DNA from: Clostridia bacterium
GTDB lineage: Bacteria > Bacillota_A > Clostridia > UMGS1883 > HGM11501
DNA length: 13,448 nucleotides
Reading direction: 5' to 3'
Assembly (NCBI GenBank): GCA_017536285.1
Contig: JAFXHP010000093.1
Coordinates: 1-13,448, forward strand
Shown: one piece after another, positions 5,674 to 13,427 of the stretch
How positions within the stretch are numbered: the first letter of the stretch is position 1
Layout of the letters: each line of letters begins with the position of its first letter
Notes under the pieces: model-generated
The model's input: only the letters and a program-made list of their open reading frames with translations
Database searches by the model: none
What the model was told of the DNA's origin: nothing
Position numbers and translations under genes: made by a program

Positions 5674-6186
5674 ATGTTCAACATAGTTTTAATCGAGCCT
5701 GAAATCCCCCAGAACACAGGAAACATTGCAAGAACCTGTGCGGCAACCGGTGCCGCACTTCATCTGGTTCGTCCCCTAGGCTTTGAAATCGACGACAAAA
5801 AGTTAAAGCGTGCAGGTCTTGACTACTGGCATCTTCTAAATATTACATACCACGACAATCTTGAAGCATTTTTGGAATATGCCAAAGGGAAAAGATTGTT
5901 TTTCGCCACAACAAAGGCAAAAAAGGTTTATTCCGATATATCCTATGAGGATGGAGATTTTCTTGTTTTCGGAAAGGAAACACGTGGGCTTCCGGAAACT
6001 CTTATATGGGACAACCCCGACTCCTCGGTCCGTATACCCATGATTGATGAGGCAAGAAGCTTAAATCTCTCAAATTCCGTTGCCATAATGATATACGAGG
6101 CGCTTCGTCAGACCGGGTTTTCGGATTTAAAAGAAGCAGGAATGCTCAAAGAAGACCCCGATCACATACCAAGAGAGCTATTATAG
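5674..6186 (+). CDS. trmL: tRNA (cytidine/uridine-34 2'-O)-methyltransferase TrmL
   Basis: TrmL methylates the ribose of the wobble base of tRNA-Leu using S-adenosylmethionine. The 170-residue, single-domain SPOUT protein shows the three family motifs: EPEIPQNTGNIARTC (8-22), VFGKETRGLP (98-107) and IPM...RSLNLSNSVAI (121-138), the last two forming the trefoil-knot cofactor site. I chose ATG 5674, preceded by AAAGAAAGG, rather than an in-frame ATG at 5638 that lies inside yunB. It follows yunB by 16 bases and precedes the TSCPD gene by 13, so it is cotranscribed with both. Confidence 0.94.
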   Translation: MFNIVLIEPEIPQNTGNIARTCAATGAALHLVRPLGFEIDDKKLKRAGLDYWHLLNITYHDNLEAFLEYAKGKRLFFATTKAKKVYSDISYEDGDFLVFGKETRGLPETLIWDNPDSSVRIPMIDEARSLNLSNSVAIMIYEALRQTGFSDLKEAGMLKEDPDHIPRELL

Positions 6187-6199
6187 AAAGGAAGATTTT

Positions 6200-6457
6200 A
6201 TGAAATACACAAGAAAAAACCAGGGGACCTGCTCAAGAAGCGTAAGCTTTGACATATCAGAAAACGGAACTGTTTCAGCCGTTTCCTTTGAAGGCGGATG
6301 CCACGGAAACCTTCAGGGTATAGCCGCTCTTTGCGAAGGCAAATCCGCAGATGAGATTATCGCATCCTTAACAGGCATAAAATGCGGTTTCAAACAGACA
6401 AGCTGCCCTGACCAGTTGGCGAAGGCATTGCTCGATGCAAAAAACAATTTAGAATAA
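6200..6457 (+). CDS. TSCPD-domain protein (TIGR03905-like), function unknown
   Basis: This 85-residue protein matches the small TSCPD family, a domain also found at the C-terminus of some B12-dependent ribonucleotide reductases. The diagnostic TSCPDQLAKAL is at 67-77. Cysteines at 11, 34, 62 and 69, in GTCS, GGCHGN, KCGF and TSCPD, look like a metal or redox cluster by analogy with the family, though this is not shown. The start has GAAAGGAAG six bases before the ATG. No free-standing function is established. It is one of five packed plus-strand genes, 51 bases before the next gene. Confidence 0.88.
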   Translation: MKYTRKNQGTCSRSVSFDISENGTVSAVSFEGGCHGNLQGIAALCEGKSADEIIASLTGIKCGFKQTSCPDQLAKALLDAKNNLE

Positions 6458-6508
6458 AAGCTTATTTTTCACATAAACATATAATAACTCACAATAAGGG
6501 GTGCTTAT

Positions 6509-6919
6509 ATGTTTTTTGTTGTTAAGAAAAGTCAGATTATACTCACCGTTCTTTTGATTGCCATAATTATTACAGCTGTTTTCCTGTCCGTCTTGCCCTG
6601 CGATAAAAACGTATCTCTTTGCAGAAAATTTCTGAAAGAGCAAGGGTATTCCTTTGAAAAAAAGCCTTATGAAATTTCAGAAATAAGCATTCCGGAGGGG
6701 TTTGGAAAAGTGTACGAATCCTACAACAATCTTCAAAAAGAAGCAGGATTTGACCTTACGCCTTTCAGAGGAAAAACAATTATGCGTTATTCCTTCAGGC
6801 TGACAAACAGTGAATATACTCTGGCAAATATTCTAATTTCAGAAGGTGAAATCTGCGGCGGAGATATACTCAACCCCTCCCTGTCGGGAGATATGATTCC
6901 TCTTAGCAAAAAGGAGTAA
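6509..6919 (+). CDS. Membrane-anchored DUF4830-like protein, function unknown
   Basis: The 136-residue product begins with one hydrophobic segment (about 8-29) and continues outside the membrane. The rest resembles DUF4830 proteins of Clostridia as I recall them: FLKEQGYSFEK (about 41-51), the acidic EISEISIPEGFGKVYESYNNLQ region and FRGKTIMRYSF (85-95), ending in a short strand-rich part with ISEGEICGGDI. No catalytic residues are evident. The ribosome binding site AAGGGGTG lies about 6495-6502. The 51-base gap before it holds TATAAT (6480-6485) without a clear -35, so an internal promoter is possible. Its stop is three bases before rsuA, and its last codons contain the rsuA ribosome binding site, so the two are translationally close. 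Confidence 0.75.
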   Translation: MFFVVKKSQIILTVLLIAIIITAVFLSVLPCDKNVSLCRKFLKEQGYSFEKKPYEISEISIPEGFGKVYESYNNLQKEAGFDLTPFRGKTIMRYSFRLTNSEYTLANILISEGEICGGDILNPSLSGDMIPLSKKE

Positions 6920-6922
6920 ATT

Positions 6923-7609
6923 ATGCGACTTGATAAATTCCTTGCCGACTGTGCCTTAGGCAGTCGAAGCGAAATAAAAAACGCCATAAAGAAAGGCAAT
7001 GTCACAGTAAACTCGACTATAATAAAAGATCCCGGATTTCACGTTGACGAAAAGGATTCCGTCACTTTTTCGGGACAGGCCGTTACCTATTCCCCCTTCA
7101 TTTATCTTATGATGAATAAACCCGCAGGCGTAATATCCGCCACAGAAGACAAAAGCAAGAAAACCGTATTGTCACTTATCGACAAAAAATATGACCACTA
7201 TGATTTATTCCCCGTAGGAAGACTTGATATAGACACCGTAGGTCTTTTAATCATTTCCAATGACGGAGAAATGGCACATAAGGCACTCTCCCCGAAATCA
7301 CATGTAGAAAAAACTTACTATGTGGAAACAGAATCTTTAATAGCCGAAGATGACAAGCTTGCCTTCGAAGAAGGCGTTTTTATAGCGGGCGGCACAAAGA
7401 CTCTTCCCGCAAAGCTTTCAATCCTTTCCGAAAAAAGTGCTCATCTTACAATAACCGAAGGAAAGTTCCATCAGGTCAAACTTATGTTTGAGGCAAGAGG
7501 CAATAAAGTTGTATATTTAAAAAGGATAAAATTCGGCAAGCTTATGCTGGACGAAAACCTTGAAGAAGGCGAATATCGCCCATTAAAGCCTGACGAAAGT
7601 ATTTTTTAG
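6923..7609 (+). CDS. rsuA: RsuA-type 16S rRNA pseudouridine synthase
   Basis: The 228 residues, close to E. coli RsuA in length, carry an N-terminal S4 RNA-binding domain (MRLDKFLADC through about 55) and the pseudouridine synthase domain. The catalytic motif is GRLDIDTVGLL (99-109) with Asp102, the same position as I recall for E. coli RsuA. Also seen are LMMNKPAGVIS (62-72) and the C-terminal EGKFHQVKLMFEARG. RsuA isomerises uridine 516 of 16S rRNA; RluB/RluE/RluF relatives act on 23S rRNA, and the single-domain length favours RsuA over RluB. The ribosome binding site AAGGAG overlaps the end of the preceding gene. No terminator hairpin is visible after it. Confidence 0.9.
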   Translation: MRLDKFLADCALGSRSEIKNAIKKGNVTVNSTIIKDPGFHVDEKDSVTFSGQAVTYSPFIYLMMNKPAGVISATEDKSKKTVLSLIDKKYDHYDLFPVGRLDIDTVGLLIISNDGEMAHKALSPKSHVEKTYYVETESLIAEDDKLAFEEGVFIAGGTKTLPAKLSILSEKSAHLTITEGKFHQVKLMFEARGNKVVYLKRIKFGKLMLDENLEEGEYRPLKPDESIF

Positions 7610-7752
7610 ATATATTTATGCAATTGTGCCAAAGATACTTTTCTTTTTTTGTTAATAAACACACTTTCTTTTTTTACAAAATTGTGGTATCCTATTTATG
7701 CATCGTTAATAAATCTATCATTTTAACAATATTTAGGAGGAAATAATCAGAT
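7610..7752 (+). repeat. msmK leader with short direct repeats
   Basis: Three words occur twice in the same order: TATTTATGCA (7613-7622, 7693-7702), AATTGTG (7622-7628, 7680-7686) and GTTAATAAA (7651-7659, 7705-7713). TGGTATCCT near 7685-7693 could be an extended -10 but has no convincing -35. AGGAGG at 7735-7740 is a long 12 bases from the msmK ATG. Confidence 0.45.
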
Positions 7753-8874
7753 ATGGCAGGTTTAAGTTTAAAAAACATCTATAAAAAATATTCCGGCGGC
7801 GTTATCGCTGCAAACGACATTTGTCTTGAAATCGAAGATAAGGAGTTCATCATCCTCGTTGGTCCTTCCGGATGCGGTAAGTCCACAACGCTCCGTATGA
7901 TCGCAGGTCTTGAAGACATTTCTTCCGGCCAGCTTTATATCGACGGCAAGCTTATGAACGACGTTGCTCCCAAGGACAGAGACATCGCAATGGTTTTCCA
8001 GAACTATGCTCTTTATCCCCACATGACAGTATTTGATAACATGGCATTCGGTCTTAAGCTCAGAAAGACTCCCAAGGATGAAATCAAGAGACGTGTTTCT
8101 GACGCAGCTAAGATTCTTGGCATCGAGCACCTTCTTGACAGAAAGCCCAAGGCTTTATCCGGTGGTCAGAGACAGCGTGTTGCTCTCGGCCGTGCTATCG
8201 TTCGTGAACCCAAGGTATTCTTGATGGACGAACCTTTATCGAACCTTGACGCTAAGCTTCGTGTACAGATGAGAGCTGAGATTTCCAAGCTTCATCAGAG
8301 ACTTCAGACAACATTCATCTACGTTACACACGACCAGACAGAAGCTCTTACAATGGGTACAAGAATCGTTGTTATGAAGGACGGTTACATTCAGCAGGTT
8401 GACTCTCCTCAGGAACTTTACGATCATCCCGTTAACCTTTTCGTTGCAGGCTTCATCGGAAGCCCCGAAATGAACTTCATCAATGCAAAGCTTGATAAGG
8501 AAGGCGAAAGAGTTGCTATTTCCTTCGGCGAAAACCACAAGATTTTCCTTGTTGAAGGAAAGGCTAAGCAGCTCATGGAAACACATCCCGAGTATATCGG
8601 AAAAGAAGTTATCATCGGTATCCGTCCTGAAAACGTACATGATGAAGAAAATTACATCGCAACAATGCCCGACAGCATGATTACTGTTGACGTTGATTTA
8701 ACAGAATCTCTTGGTGCAGATACTCTTCTTCACCTTGATATCGACGGCACACACGCTGTTGCAAGAGTTAACCCCAGAACAAAGGCTAAAGCAGGCGAAA
8801 AGATTGACGTTGTATTTGATACAAACAGACTTCACATCTTCGACAAAGATACAGAGCTTGCAATTCTTAACTAA
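7753..8874 (+). CDS. msmK: Sugar ABC transporter ATP-binding protein, MsmK/UgpC/MalK type
   Basis: The 373-residue ATPase energises uptake of oligosaccharides or glycerol-3-phosphate as a dimer on the inner face of the membrane. Seen in order: Walker [10 protein letters not shown] (37-45), Q-loop Gln83, signature LSGGQ (135-139), Walker B VFLMDEP (155-161), the D-loop NLDAKLR and switch His193. A C-terminal TOBE/regulatory domain from about 235 has IGIRPENV, typical of the MalK subgroup. No binding protein or permease gene adjoins it, so it probably serves several transporters, as MsmK does in streptococci. The codon choice is very uniform (many CTT, GTT, AAG, TTC, ATC), suggesting high expression. 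It has its own leader and a strong terminator at 8882. Confidence 0.92.
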   Translation: MAGLSLKNIYKKYSGGVIAANDICLEIEDKEFIILVGPSGCGKSTTLRMIAGLEDISSGQLYIDGKLMNDVAPKDRDIAMVFQNYALYPHMTVFDNMAFGLKLRKTPKDEIKRRVSDAAKILGIEHLLDRKPKALSGGQRQRVALGRAIVREPKVFLMDEPLSNLDAKLRVQMRAEISKLHQRLQTTFIYVTHDQTEALTMGTRIVVMKDGYIQQVDSPQELYDHPVNLFVAGFIGSPEMNFINAKLDKEGERVAISFGENHKIFLVEGKAKQLMETHPEYIGKEVIIGIRPENVHDEENYIATMPDSMITVDVDLTESLGADTLLHLDIDGTHAVARVNPRTKAKAGEKIDVVFDTNRLHIFDKDTELAILN

Positions 8875-8881
8875 CAAACTT

Positions 8882-8913
8882 AAAACTCCGATGCAAATGC
8901 ATCGGAGTTTTTT
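8882..8913 (+). terminator. Bidirectional intrinsic terminator between msmK and the BofC-like gene
   Basis: AAAACTCCGATGC (8882-8894) pairs perfectly with GCATCGGAGTTTT (8899-8911) around an AAAT loop, followed by further T. Starting seven bases past the msmK stop and ending three bases from the stop of the opposing gene, with A/T tracts on both sides, it can end both transcripts. Confidence 0.93.
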
Positions 8914-8914
8914 A

Positions 8915-9232
8915 TTAGCTTATGAAATCCTCGAAAATCATAAGAGCCTCTTCTAAGCTTTCAACCCTTACCCCTTTAAGAAGCAATGCTCTGTCACTTT
9001 CTCTCGCCGGCATATGCCGTTCCCGCTTGATGAGTATTTTTTCGTCTTTTTCTGTCCTGTATAAAACCACGTCATCATCTTCAATTAAAATTACATAGCT
9101 ACTCTCTTTTGCCACGGGCAAATCAATTTTCCCGCTTGATGCATCATTTACTGTCTTTTCGCTCCCGATAATAAAATACGCAAAAGCAAATGCCACTACC
9201 GCCACAGCAATCATACATAAAACTTTTTTCAT
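8915..9232 (-). CDS. Small membrane-anchored protein with BofC-like C-terminal domain
   Basis: The 105-residue product has a short basic start, one membrane segment or uncleaved signal (about 4-22) and an extracytoplasmic part. From about 46, YVILIEDDDVVLYRT and then LLLKGVRVESLEEALMIFEDF resemble the C-terminal domain of BofC, a forespore protein that restrains the SpoIVB signalling protease in sporulation; the usual BofC N-terminal domain is missing. I recognise the domain by pattern only. I chose ATG 9232 rather than 9259 because a forespore-like promoter (9264-9292) would start transcription near 9257. The ribosome binding site GAAAGATG is weak. The gene converges on msmK and diverges from the PBP gene. 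Confidence 0.7.
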   Translation of the reverse strand: MKKVLCMIAVAVVAFAFAYFIIGSEKTVNDASSGKIDLPVAKESSYVILIEDDDVVLYRTEKDEKILIKRERHMPARESDRALLLKGVRVESLEEALMIFEDFIS

Positions 9233-9263
9233 AAAAACACATCTTTCACAAGTATTCATTTAA

Positions 9264-9292
9264 CATTTTTACCTGTAATCAAAAAAATATGC
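9264..9292 (-). promoter_or_regulatory. Possible sigma-F/sigma-G-type promoter of the BofC-like gene
   Basis: On the minus strand GCATA (9292-9288) and GGTAAAAATG (9273-9264) are 14 bases apart. This resembles the forespore pattern GYATA then GGNNANANTR; spacing is about one base short of the usual value. The context of a BofC-like gene supports it. Confidence 0.45.
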
Positions 9293-9311
9293 GATTGTAA
9301 TACTTTTTTAA

Positions 9312-9354
9312 AAAATAGCTGATATAATGTAGACTGTATATTATTAGCTATTTT
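9312..9354 (+). promoter_or_regulatory. Extended -10 promoter inside a dyad (possible operator) upstream of the PBP gene
   Basis: TGATATAAT (9320-9328) is an extended -10 with a consensus hexamer at 9323-9328; no good -35 lies at normal distance, but a T6A6 tract (9304-9315) precedes it. Nine-base perfect inverted arms AAAATAGCT (9312-9320) and AGCTATTTT (9346-9354) flank it, and the interior is partly symmetric too. The left arm lies upstream of the start point and so is not in the transcript, which favours a protein operator over an RNA hairpin. Confidence 0.55.
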
Positions 9355-9377
9355 CTCTTGGAAAGGAAGGATAACAG

Positions 9378-11702
9378 ATGGCTAAAAAACGTAAAAAGAA
9401 AATTGCCAAAAAGCTTCTTCGCTTTACCTTGGCATTTGTACTTTTGGCCATGCTCACCGCCATCCTTGCAGGCGTTGCAATATGCATAACGACAGAACCA
9501 ATTGACGCTTCATTGCTTAACATGAAGATGACTTCTGTCCTGTACTACGAGGATGATAACGGTGAACAGGTGATAATGCAGAACCTATACAGCGGAGAAA
9601 ACCGAAGCTGGGTAAATTTTGACGAGATTCCCCTTGATATGAAAAACGCCTTCGTTGCAATTGAGGATGAACGTTTTTATTCACACCCCGGCTTCGATAT
9701 CAAAAGACTTACCGGTGCAGGACTAAACACCATTTTACGTCTTTTCGATAAAAACCGTTCCGTTTACGGCGGAAGTACTATCACACAGCAGCTTGTAAAA
9801 AACCTCACAAAAGAAGATGACAGGTCCATTCTCCGTAAGTTCAGGGAAATATATCGTGCCATAAGACTGGAAAAGGATTTATCCAAAAACGATATACTGG
9901 AACTTTACCTTAACACAATCTATCTCAGTCAGAACTGCAACGGTGTCGGCTCTGCTTCCAAAATCTACTTTGATAAAGATATCAGTGAATTAAATCTGGC
10001 CGAATGTGCCTCCATAGCGGGAATAACACAGTATCCCTCTCTTTACGACCCTTATCTTAACCCGGAGGCAAACAAGGAAAAACAGCTTACCGTTCTTTCC
10101 AAAATGCTTGAGCTTGAAATGATCACTCAAGAGGAATACGACGAAGCCGTTTCTTACGAATTGATATTTGAGCGGGCGGCCGAGTTTGACACATCATATT
10201 ACTCCTACTTTGTTGACACGGTTATCGAGGAAGTTTTAGAAGACCTTGAAACAAGATATAATTACAGCCCTGCAATGGCTCAAAATCTCCTGTACACCGG
10301 CGGTCTGCAGATTAAATGTACGATAGATCCCGAAATACAGGCAATTCTTGAAAGTGTATACGAAGACGAAGCTAATTTCATAAGAAACGCAGACGGCGAG
10401 CTTCTGCAATCCTCAATGGTTGTTATTGAAGCCGTTACAGGCGAGGTAAAAGGCGTTGTCGGAGGCATAGGCGATAAAGGCGGTTCAAGAACATACAACC
10501 GTGCAACGGCACCACGTCAGCCGGGCTCCTCAATAAAGCCTATATCAGTATATGCTCCTGCCTTAGATTTTGGCATCATTCACAGCGGAAGCGTATTAAA
10601 CGACGTTAAAACCACCTTCACACTGGAGGACGGTACGACCTGGACCCCAAGAAACTCCGGCGGCTACTATTCAGGTCCCGTCTCTCTCAAAACTGCAATT
10701 TCAAGATCGCTCAACGTCCCTGCCGCTCAGGTTCTTCACGATATGGGAATCGAACGATCCTACGAATTTCTTACAGAAGACCTTGGAATTTCAACTCTTG
10801 TTGAAAGCCGCAAAACCGATGAAGGAATCATTTCAGACAAAAGCCTTGCCCCCTTGTCTCTTGGAGGTTTGACCGACGGTATATCTCCCATAGAAATGGC
10901 CGCCGCATATACACCTTTCATAAGCAAGGGTTATTATACCGAAGCACACACCTATACCGAAATATATGACTATAACGGAAACTTACTCTATTCTAAGCAC
11001 CCCTTAAGACACAGAGCCATTAGGTCCTCCACAGCAACCATAATGGCAGAGCTTCTTTCAGGGGTTGTAACAGGAGGTACAGGTAGTTCCGCACGCTTCA
11101 GCGGAGTGGACCTTGCAGGTAAAACAGGAACCACCACAAACAACCACGACAAATGGTTTGTCGGCTTTACACCTTCACTTATCGGTGCCACATGGGTTGG
11201 TTATGACACTCCTACAAACATTAGTGTTTCCGGAAACCCTGCGATTAATTTGTGGAAAAAGGTTATGTCCCAGATCGACTATGAGGATAAGCCACACAGA
11301 TTTGAGGATGTTTTAAGCTTTGATAATCTTCAGCGTTGTACTTTGTGTACCGTGAGCGGACTCCGTGCTACAAGCGTATGTACAGCACTGGAGACAACAT
11401 ACAGAGTATATATGGAAGAGGATGTCGCCTACAGTATAAAAAAATGTACTCCCGAAGAGCACATTTCCGAAGAAGAACTCGAAGCATTACCGGGTACCGA
11501 TGGAACTTTAACTTCACCGGAAAACGGTACGGCTACAGGAGAATCGACAATCACTCCCTCCTCACCCTCTCTTCCTTCCACAAGCGAAACTGCTACCACA
11601 GAAACTATAACCACAGCTCCGGAAGTTGAAGCTACCCCTTCCCCGGAACCCCCTCAGGTTCCGGTTCCTGTGCCATCCGGCGGAACTGTAGAAGAAATAT
11701 AA
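9378..11702 (+). CDS. Class A penicillin-binding protein (PBP1a-type transglycosylase/transpeptidase)
   Basis: This bifunctional enzyme polymerises lipid II and crosslinks stem peptides on the outer face of the membrane. The 774 residues show a basic cytoplasmic start, a membrane helix at about 15-37, a GT51 domain with EDERFYSHPG (96-105, catalytic Glu96), GGSTITQQLVKNL (131-143) and the RKFREIYRAIRLE helix, and a transpeptidase domain with SSIK (Ser384, Lys387), SLN (444-446) and KTGT (582-585). After about 650 come four cysteines (654, 657, 668, 690) and then a low-complexity Thr/Ser/Pro/Glu tail (about 705-774), common in Gram-positive class A PBPs. The ribosome binding site GGAAAGGAAGG is well placed. 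It is monocistronic, with a strong terminator. MurF and Ddl in the same window supply its substrate's D-Ala-D-Ala end. Confidence 0.95.
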   Translation: MAKKRKKKIAKKLLRFTLAFVLLAMLTAILAGVAICITTEPIDASLLNMKMTSVLYYEDDNGEQVIMQNLYSGENRSWVNFDEIPLDMKNAFVAIEDERFYSHPGFDIKRLTGAGLNTILRLFDKNRSVYGGSTITQQLVKNLTKEDDRSILRKFREIYRAIRLEKDLSKNDILELYLNTIYLSQNCNGVGSASKIYFDKDISELNLAECASIAGITQYPSLYDPYLNPEANKEKQLTVLSKMLELEMITQEEYDEAVSYELIFERAAEFDTSYYSYFVDTVIEEVLEDLETRYNYSPAMAQNLLYTGGLQIKCTIDPEIQAILESVYEDEANFIRNADGELLQSSMVVIEAVTGEVKGVVGGIGDKGGSRTYNRATAPRQPGSSIKPISVYAPALDFGIIHSGSVLNDVKTTFTLEDGTTWTPRNSGGYYSGPVSLKTAISRSLNVPAAQVLHDMGIERSYEFLTEDLGISTLVESRKTDEGIISDKSLAPLSLGGLTDGISPIEMAAAYTPFISKGYYTEAHTYTEIYDYNGNLLYSKHPLRHRAIRSSTATIMAELLSGVVTGGTGSSARFSGVDLAGKTGTTTNNHDKWFVGFTPSLIGATWVGYDTPTNISVSGNPAINLWKKVMSQIDYEDKPHRFEDVLSFDNLQRCTLCTVSGLRATSVCTALETTYRVYMEEDVAYSIKKCTPEEHISEEELEALPGTDGTLTSPENGTATGESTITPSSPSLPSTSETATTETITTAPEVEATPSPEPPQVPVPVPSGGTVEEI

Positions 11703-11703
11703 T

Positions 11704-11737
11704 AAAAAACTGTCATCCGTCAGGATGACAGTTTTTT
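11704..11737 (+). terminator. Bidirectional intrinsic terminator between the PBP and NagB-like genes
   Basis: AAAAAACTGTCATCC (11704-11718) pairs perfectly with GGATGACAGTTTTTT (11723-11737), loop GTCA. It follows the PBP stop directly and lies 17 bases past the stop of the convergent gene, with T tracts in both directions. Confidence 0.95.
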
Positions 11738-11754
11738 ATTCCTATGTTATTTTC

Positions 11755-12693
11755 TTAGTTACATTCAGCAACTAACGGACCTGCAAGCTCAGAAAGATAG
11801 AAGAGTCTTCCGGGCATTGTAGGCATAAATGTTGAAGGAATGCTGATTTCGGGACCGTAGTGAAGAGTTGTCAGGAAGCTCATACCCTGCCAGCCCATTC
11901 CTCTGCCGAGAGCACCGTCGCATCCGCCGATAATATAGTCAGCCTGTAAGAAGAGGCCGGGACCGATTGTGTTAGCTCTGCAGGGAACAAGTGTAGAACG
12001 GCTCTTAAAGCTTGTAATAGCGTTCTGCTCAATTGTAAGAGGATGAAGCTTAGCACCGATTCTGTAGCACTGACTCTTCCACTCTTCAACAGAGTTAAAG
12101 TCGTCAGCAAAGTGAGGCTCCCAGAATGCGATGTGGCACATTCTTCCGATACCGAATACAAGAACAAGACGTGCACCTTCAGCCTTTAACGCTGCAATCT
12201 TTTCGGGATATGTGGGAAGGTTTGCCTTTGTAGCAAAATTTCTCTGAGCGGGAGGAACTGTATTTTCTCCAAGCTTATCGAAAAATGCCTGCTTCATGCT
12301 GTACTCGAAGGAAGCGGGGTTGGTGTTTTCAAGAGTATTTCCGTCACCGTCAGCCCATTCGTCCATATTGAAGGTGTAAACGTGGTCGCACTTGATGTTC
12401 CATTCGTTGATGAAGTAGGATGCCCACTTGTACATACCCATGGGACCTACGGGAAGAATCATAGCAAGCTTAATGCCCTCTTCCTTTGCCTTCTTAATCT
12501 GAAGAGCAATTTCGTGACCCATAAGTGTGTCGAATTCATAGATGTTCTGGCACTCAACAGGATTGAAATCCTTATGCCAGAAATCCTCTCTTGCAACGCC
12601 CTTGTCGCAGCAAGCGTCAATTTTTGCCATATCCCATCCCTTGGGATAGAAGCCGTCAAGAAGACTGCCTTTTACTGTTGTTAAAAAATCCAT
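11755..12693 (-). CDS. Diverged NagB-like sugar-phosphate isomerase/deaminase
   Basis: NagB converts glucosamine-6-phosphate to fructose-6-phosphate and ammonia. This 312-residue protein has the fold's motifs in order: [11 protein letters not shown] (80-90, phosphate loop), TFNMDEW (107-113, with Asp111/Glu112 matching the E. coli Asp72 region) and [14 protein letters not shown] (180-193). Against the usual GIGxDGHIAFNEP, the catalytic Asp141 position is Met185, the Gly is Cys186 and the Asn is Trp191, while His187 and Glu192 remain. SRSTLVPC (231-238) stands where NagB has its SR-containing loop. It is about 45 residues longer than NagB, with an N-terminal extension. It lies 35 bases downstream of a PIG-L deacetylase gene. 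The family is clear; the substrate is not, and it is probably not ordinary glucosamine-6-phosphate deaminase. GGAGG at 12702-12706 supports ATG 12693. Confidence 0.85.
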   Translation of the reverse strand: MDFLTTVKGSLLDGFYPKGWDMAKIDACCDKGVAREDFWHKDFNPVECQNIYEFDTLMGHEIALQIKKAKEEGIKLAMILPVGPMGMYKWASYFINEWNIKCDHVYTFNMDEWADGDGNTLENTNPASFEYSMKQAFFDKLGENTVPPAQRNFATKANLPTYPEKIAALKAEGARLVLVFGIGRMCHIAFWEPHFADDFNSVEEWKSQCYRIGAKLHPLTIEQNAITSFKSRSTLVPCRANTIGPGLFLQADYIIGGCDGALGRGMGWQGMSFLTTLHYGPEISIPSTFMPTMPGRLFYLSELAGPLVAECN

Positions 12694-12728
12694 TATAAAT
12701 CCTCCTTTTATTTAGGTATCTCTTAAAT

Positions 12729-13427
12729 TTACGGTAAGAGTCTCTTTGTTGTGATTCTGGGCCAGGAAAGCTCCTGTGTGTAGCCCTCTGCATAGCCGCA
12801 GCTTGCCTGGATTCCACGGAAGCGTGAACAGCTCTTTACAAACTCAGCAAAGTCGATGTGGTCATGGTCTCTCATCCACTTAAGCTGACTCTCATGGCAC
12901 TCAAGCATCTGAAGCTTTAAGTCGATTTCATCAGTGATATCAACATACTCTGTAGGAATTGTGTTTGTTCCCGCAAGATTGTCCATATAGAAAATAGGAG
13001 TTACAGCTGCAGAGCCTTCTGCTCCGTAGTGAGGTACGCTTGCCGCAAAGGATGCGTCAAATACAAGCTTTGAAACCTCTCTGTGGTCGGGCATATAGTC
13101 GTTGGGAGCGTGAGTGATGATAAAATCGGGCTGGAACTCTTTCAAGAGCTTAACCATCTTATCGCGCTGCTCCTGAATTGCCGCATTGGGCATAAGGTCT
13201 CCGATGTCAAGGGTTGTAACCTTGATGCCGGCAAGGCTTCCTGCCTTTTTAGCCTCTCCTATTCTTATTTCACGAAGTTCGGGGGGCATAATGATAGCAT
13301 GTCCCATATCGCCGTTAGCCACGTGGCAAACCATAACCTCGTCGCCTCTTTTTACACATTTGATGAGTGTACCGCTGCATCCGATTTCAACGTCATCGGG
13401 ATGACAGCCAACTGCCAGAACTTTCAT
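12729..13427 (-). CDS. PIG-L/LmbE family N-acetyl-sugar deacetylase
   Basis: PIG-L enzymes remove acetyl groups from GlcNAc-containing compounds with a zinc centre. The 232-residue product shows the metal motif GCHPDD (7-12; His9 and Asp12 as ligands, Asp11 as likely base) and HAPNDYMPDH (106-115, His115 as third ligand), and ends with YAEGYTQEL (212-220), a stretch resembling BshB1-type members. There is no signal peptide, so it acts in the cytoplasm. The ATG at 13427 has AGAGAGG seven bases upstream. It precedes the NagB-like gene by 35 bases on the same strand, which suggests deacetylation followed by isomerisation/deamination of the same amino sugar. BshB (bacillithiol synthesis) or detoxification roles are alternatives, less likely given the neighbour. 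The promoter lies outside the window. Confidence 0.9.
   Translation of the reverse strand: MKVLAVGCHPDDVEIGCSGTLIKCVKRGDEVMVCHVANGDMGHAIIMPPELREIRIGEAKKAGSLAGIKVTTLDIGDLMPNAAIQEQRDKMVKLLKEFQPDFIITHAPNDYMPDHREVSKLVFDASFAASVPHYGAEGSAAVTPIFYMDNLAGTNTIPTEYVDITDEIDLKLQMLECHESQLKWMRDHDHIDFAEFVKSCSRFRGIQASCGYAEGYTQELSWPRITTKRLLP

Noticed and set aside
8236..8640. 134-residue minus-strand open frame inside msmK
   Set aside because: It lies antisense to conserved ABC motifs; it results from the biased codon use of the real gene.
9295..9328. TTGTAA as the -35 of the PBP promoter
   Set aside because: It lies 22 bases from the TATAAT, too far for sigma-A; an extended -10 explains the site better.
11336..11629. 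97-residue plus-strand open frame overlapping the end of the PBP gene
   Set aside because: Its sequence is repetitive Arg/Tyr/Asn produced by the low-complexity PBP tail read out of frame.
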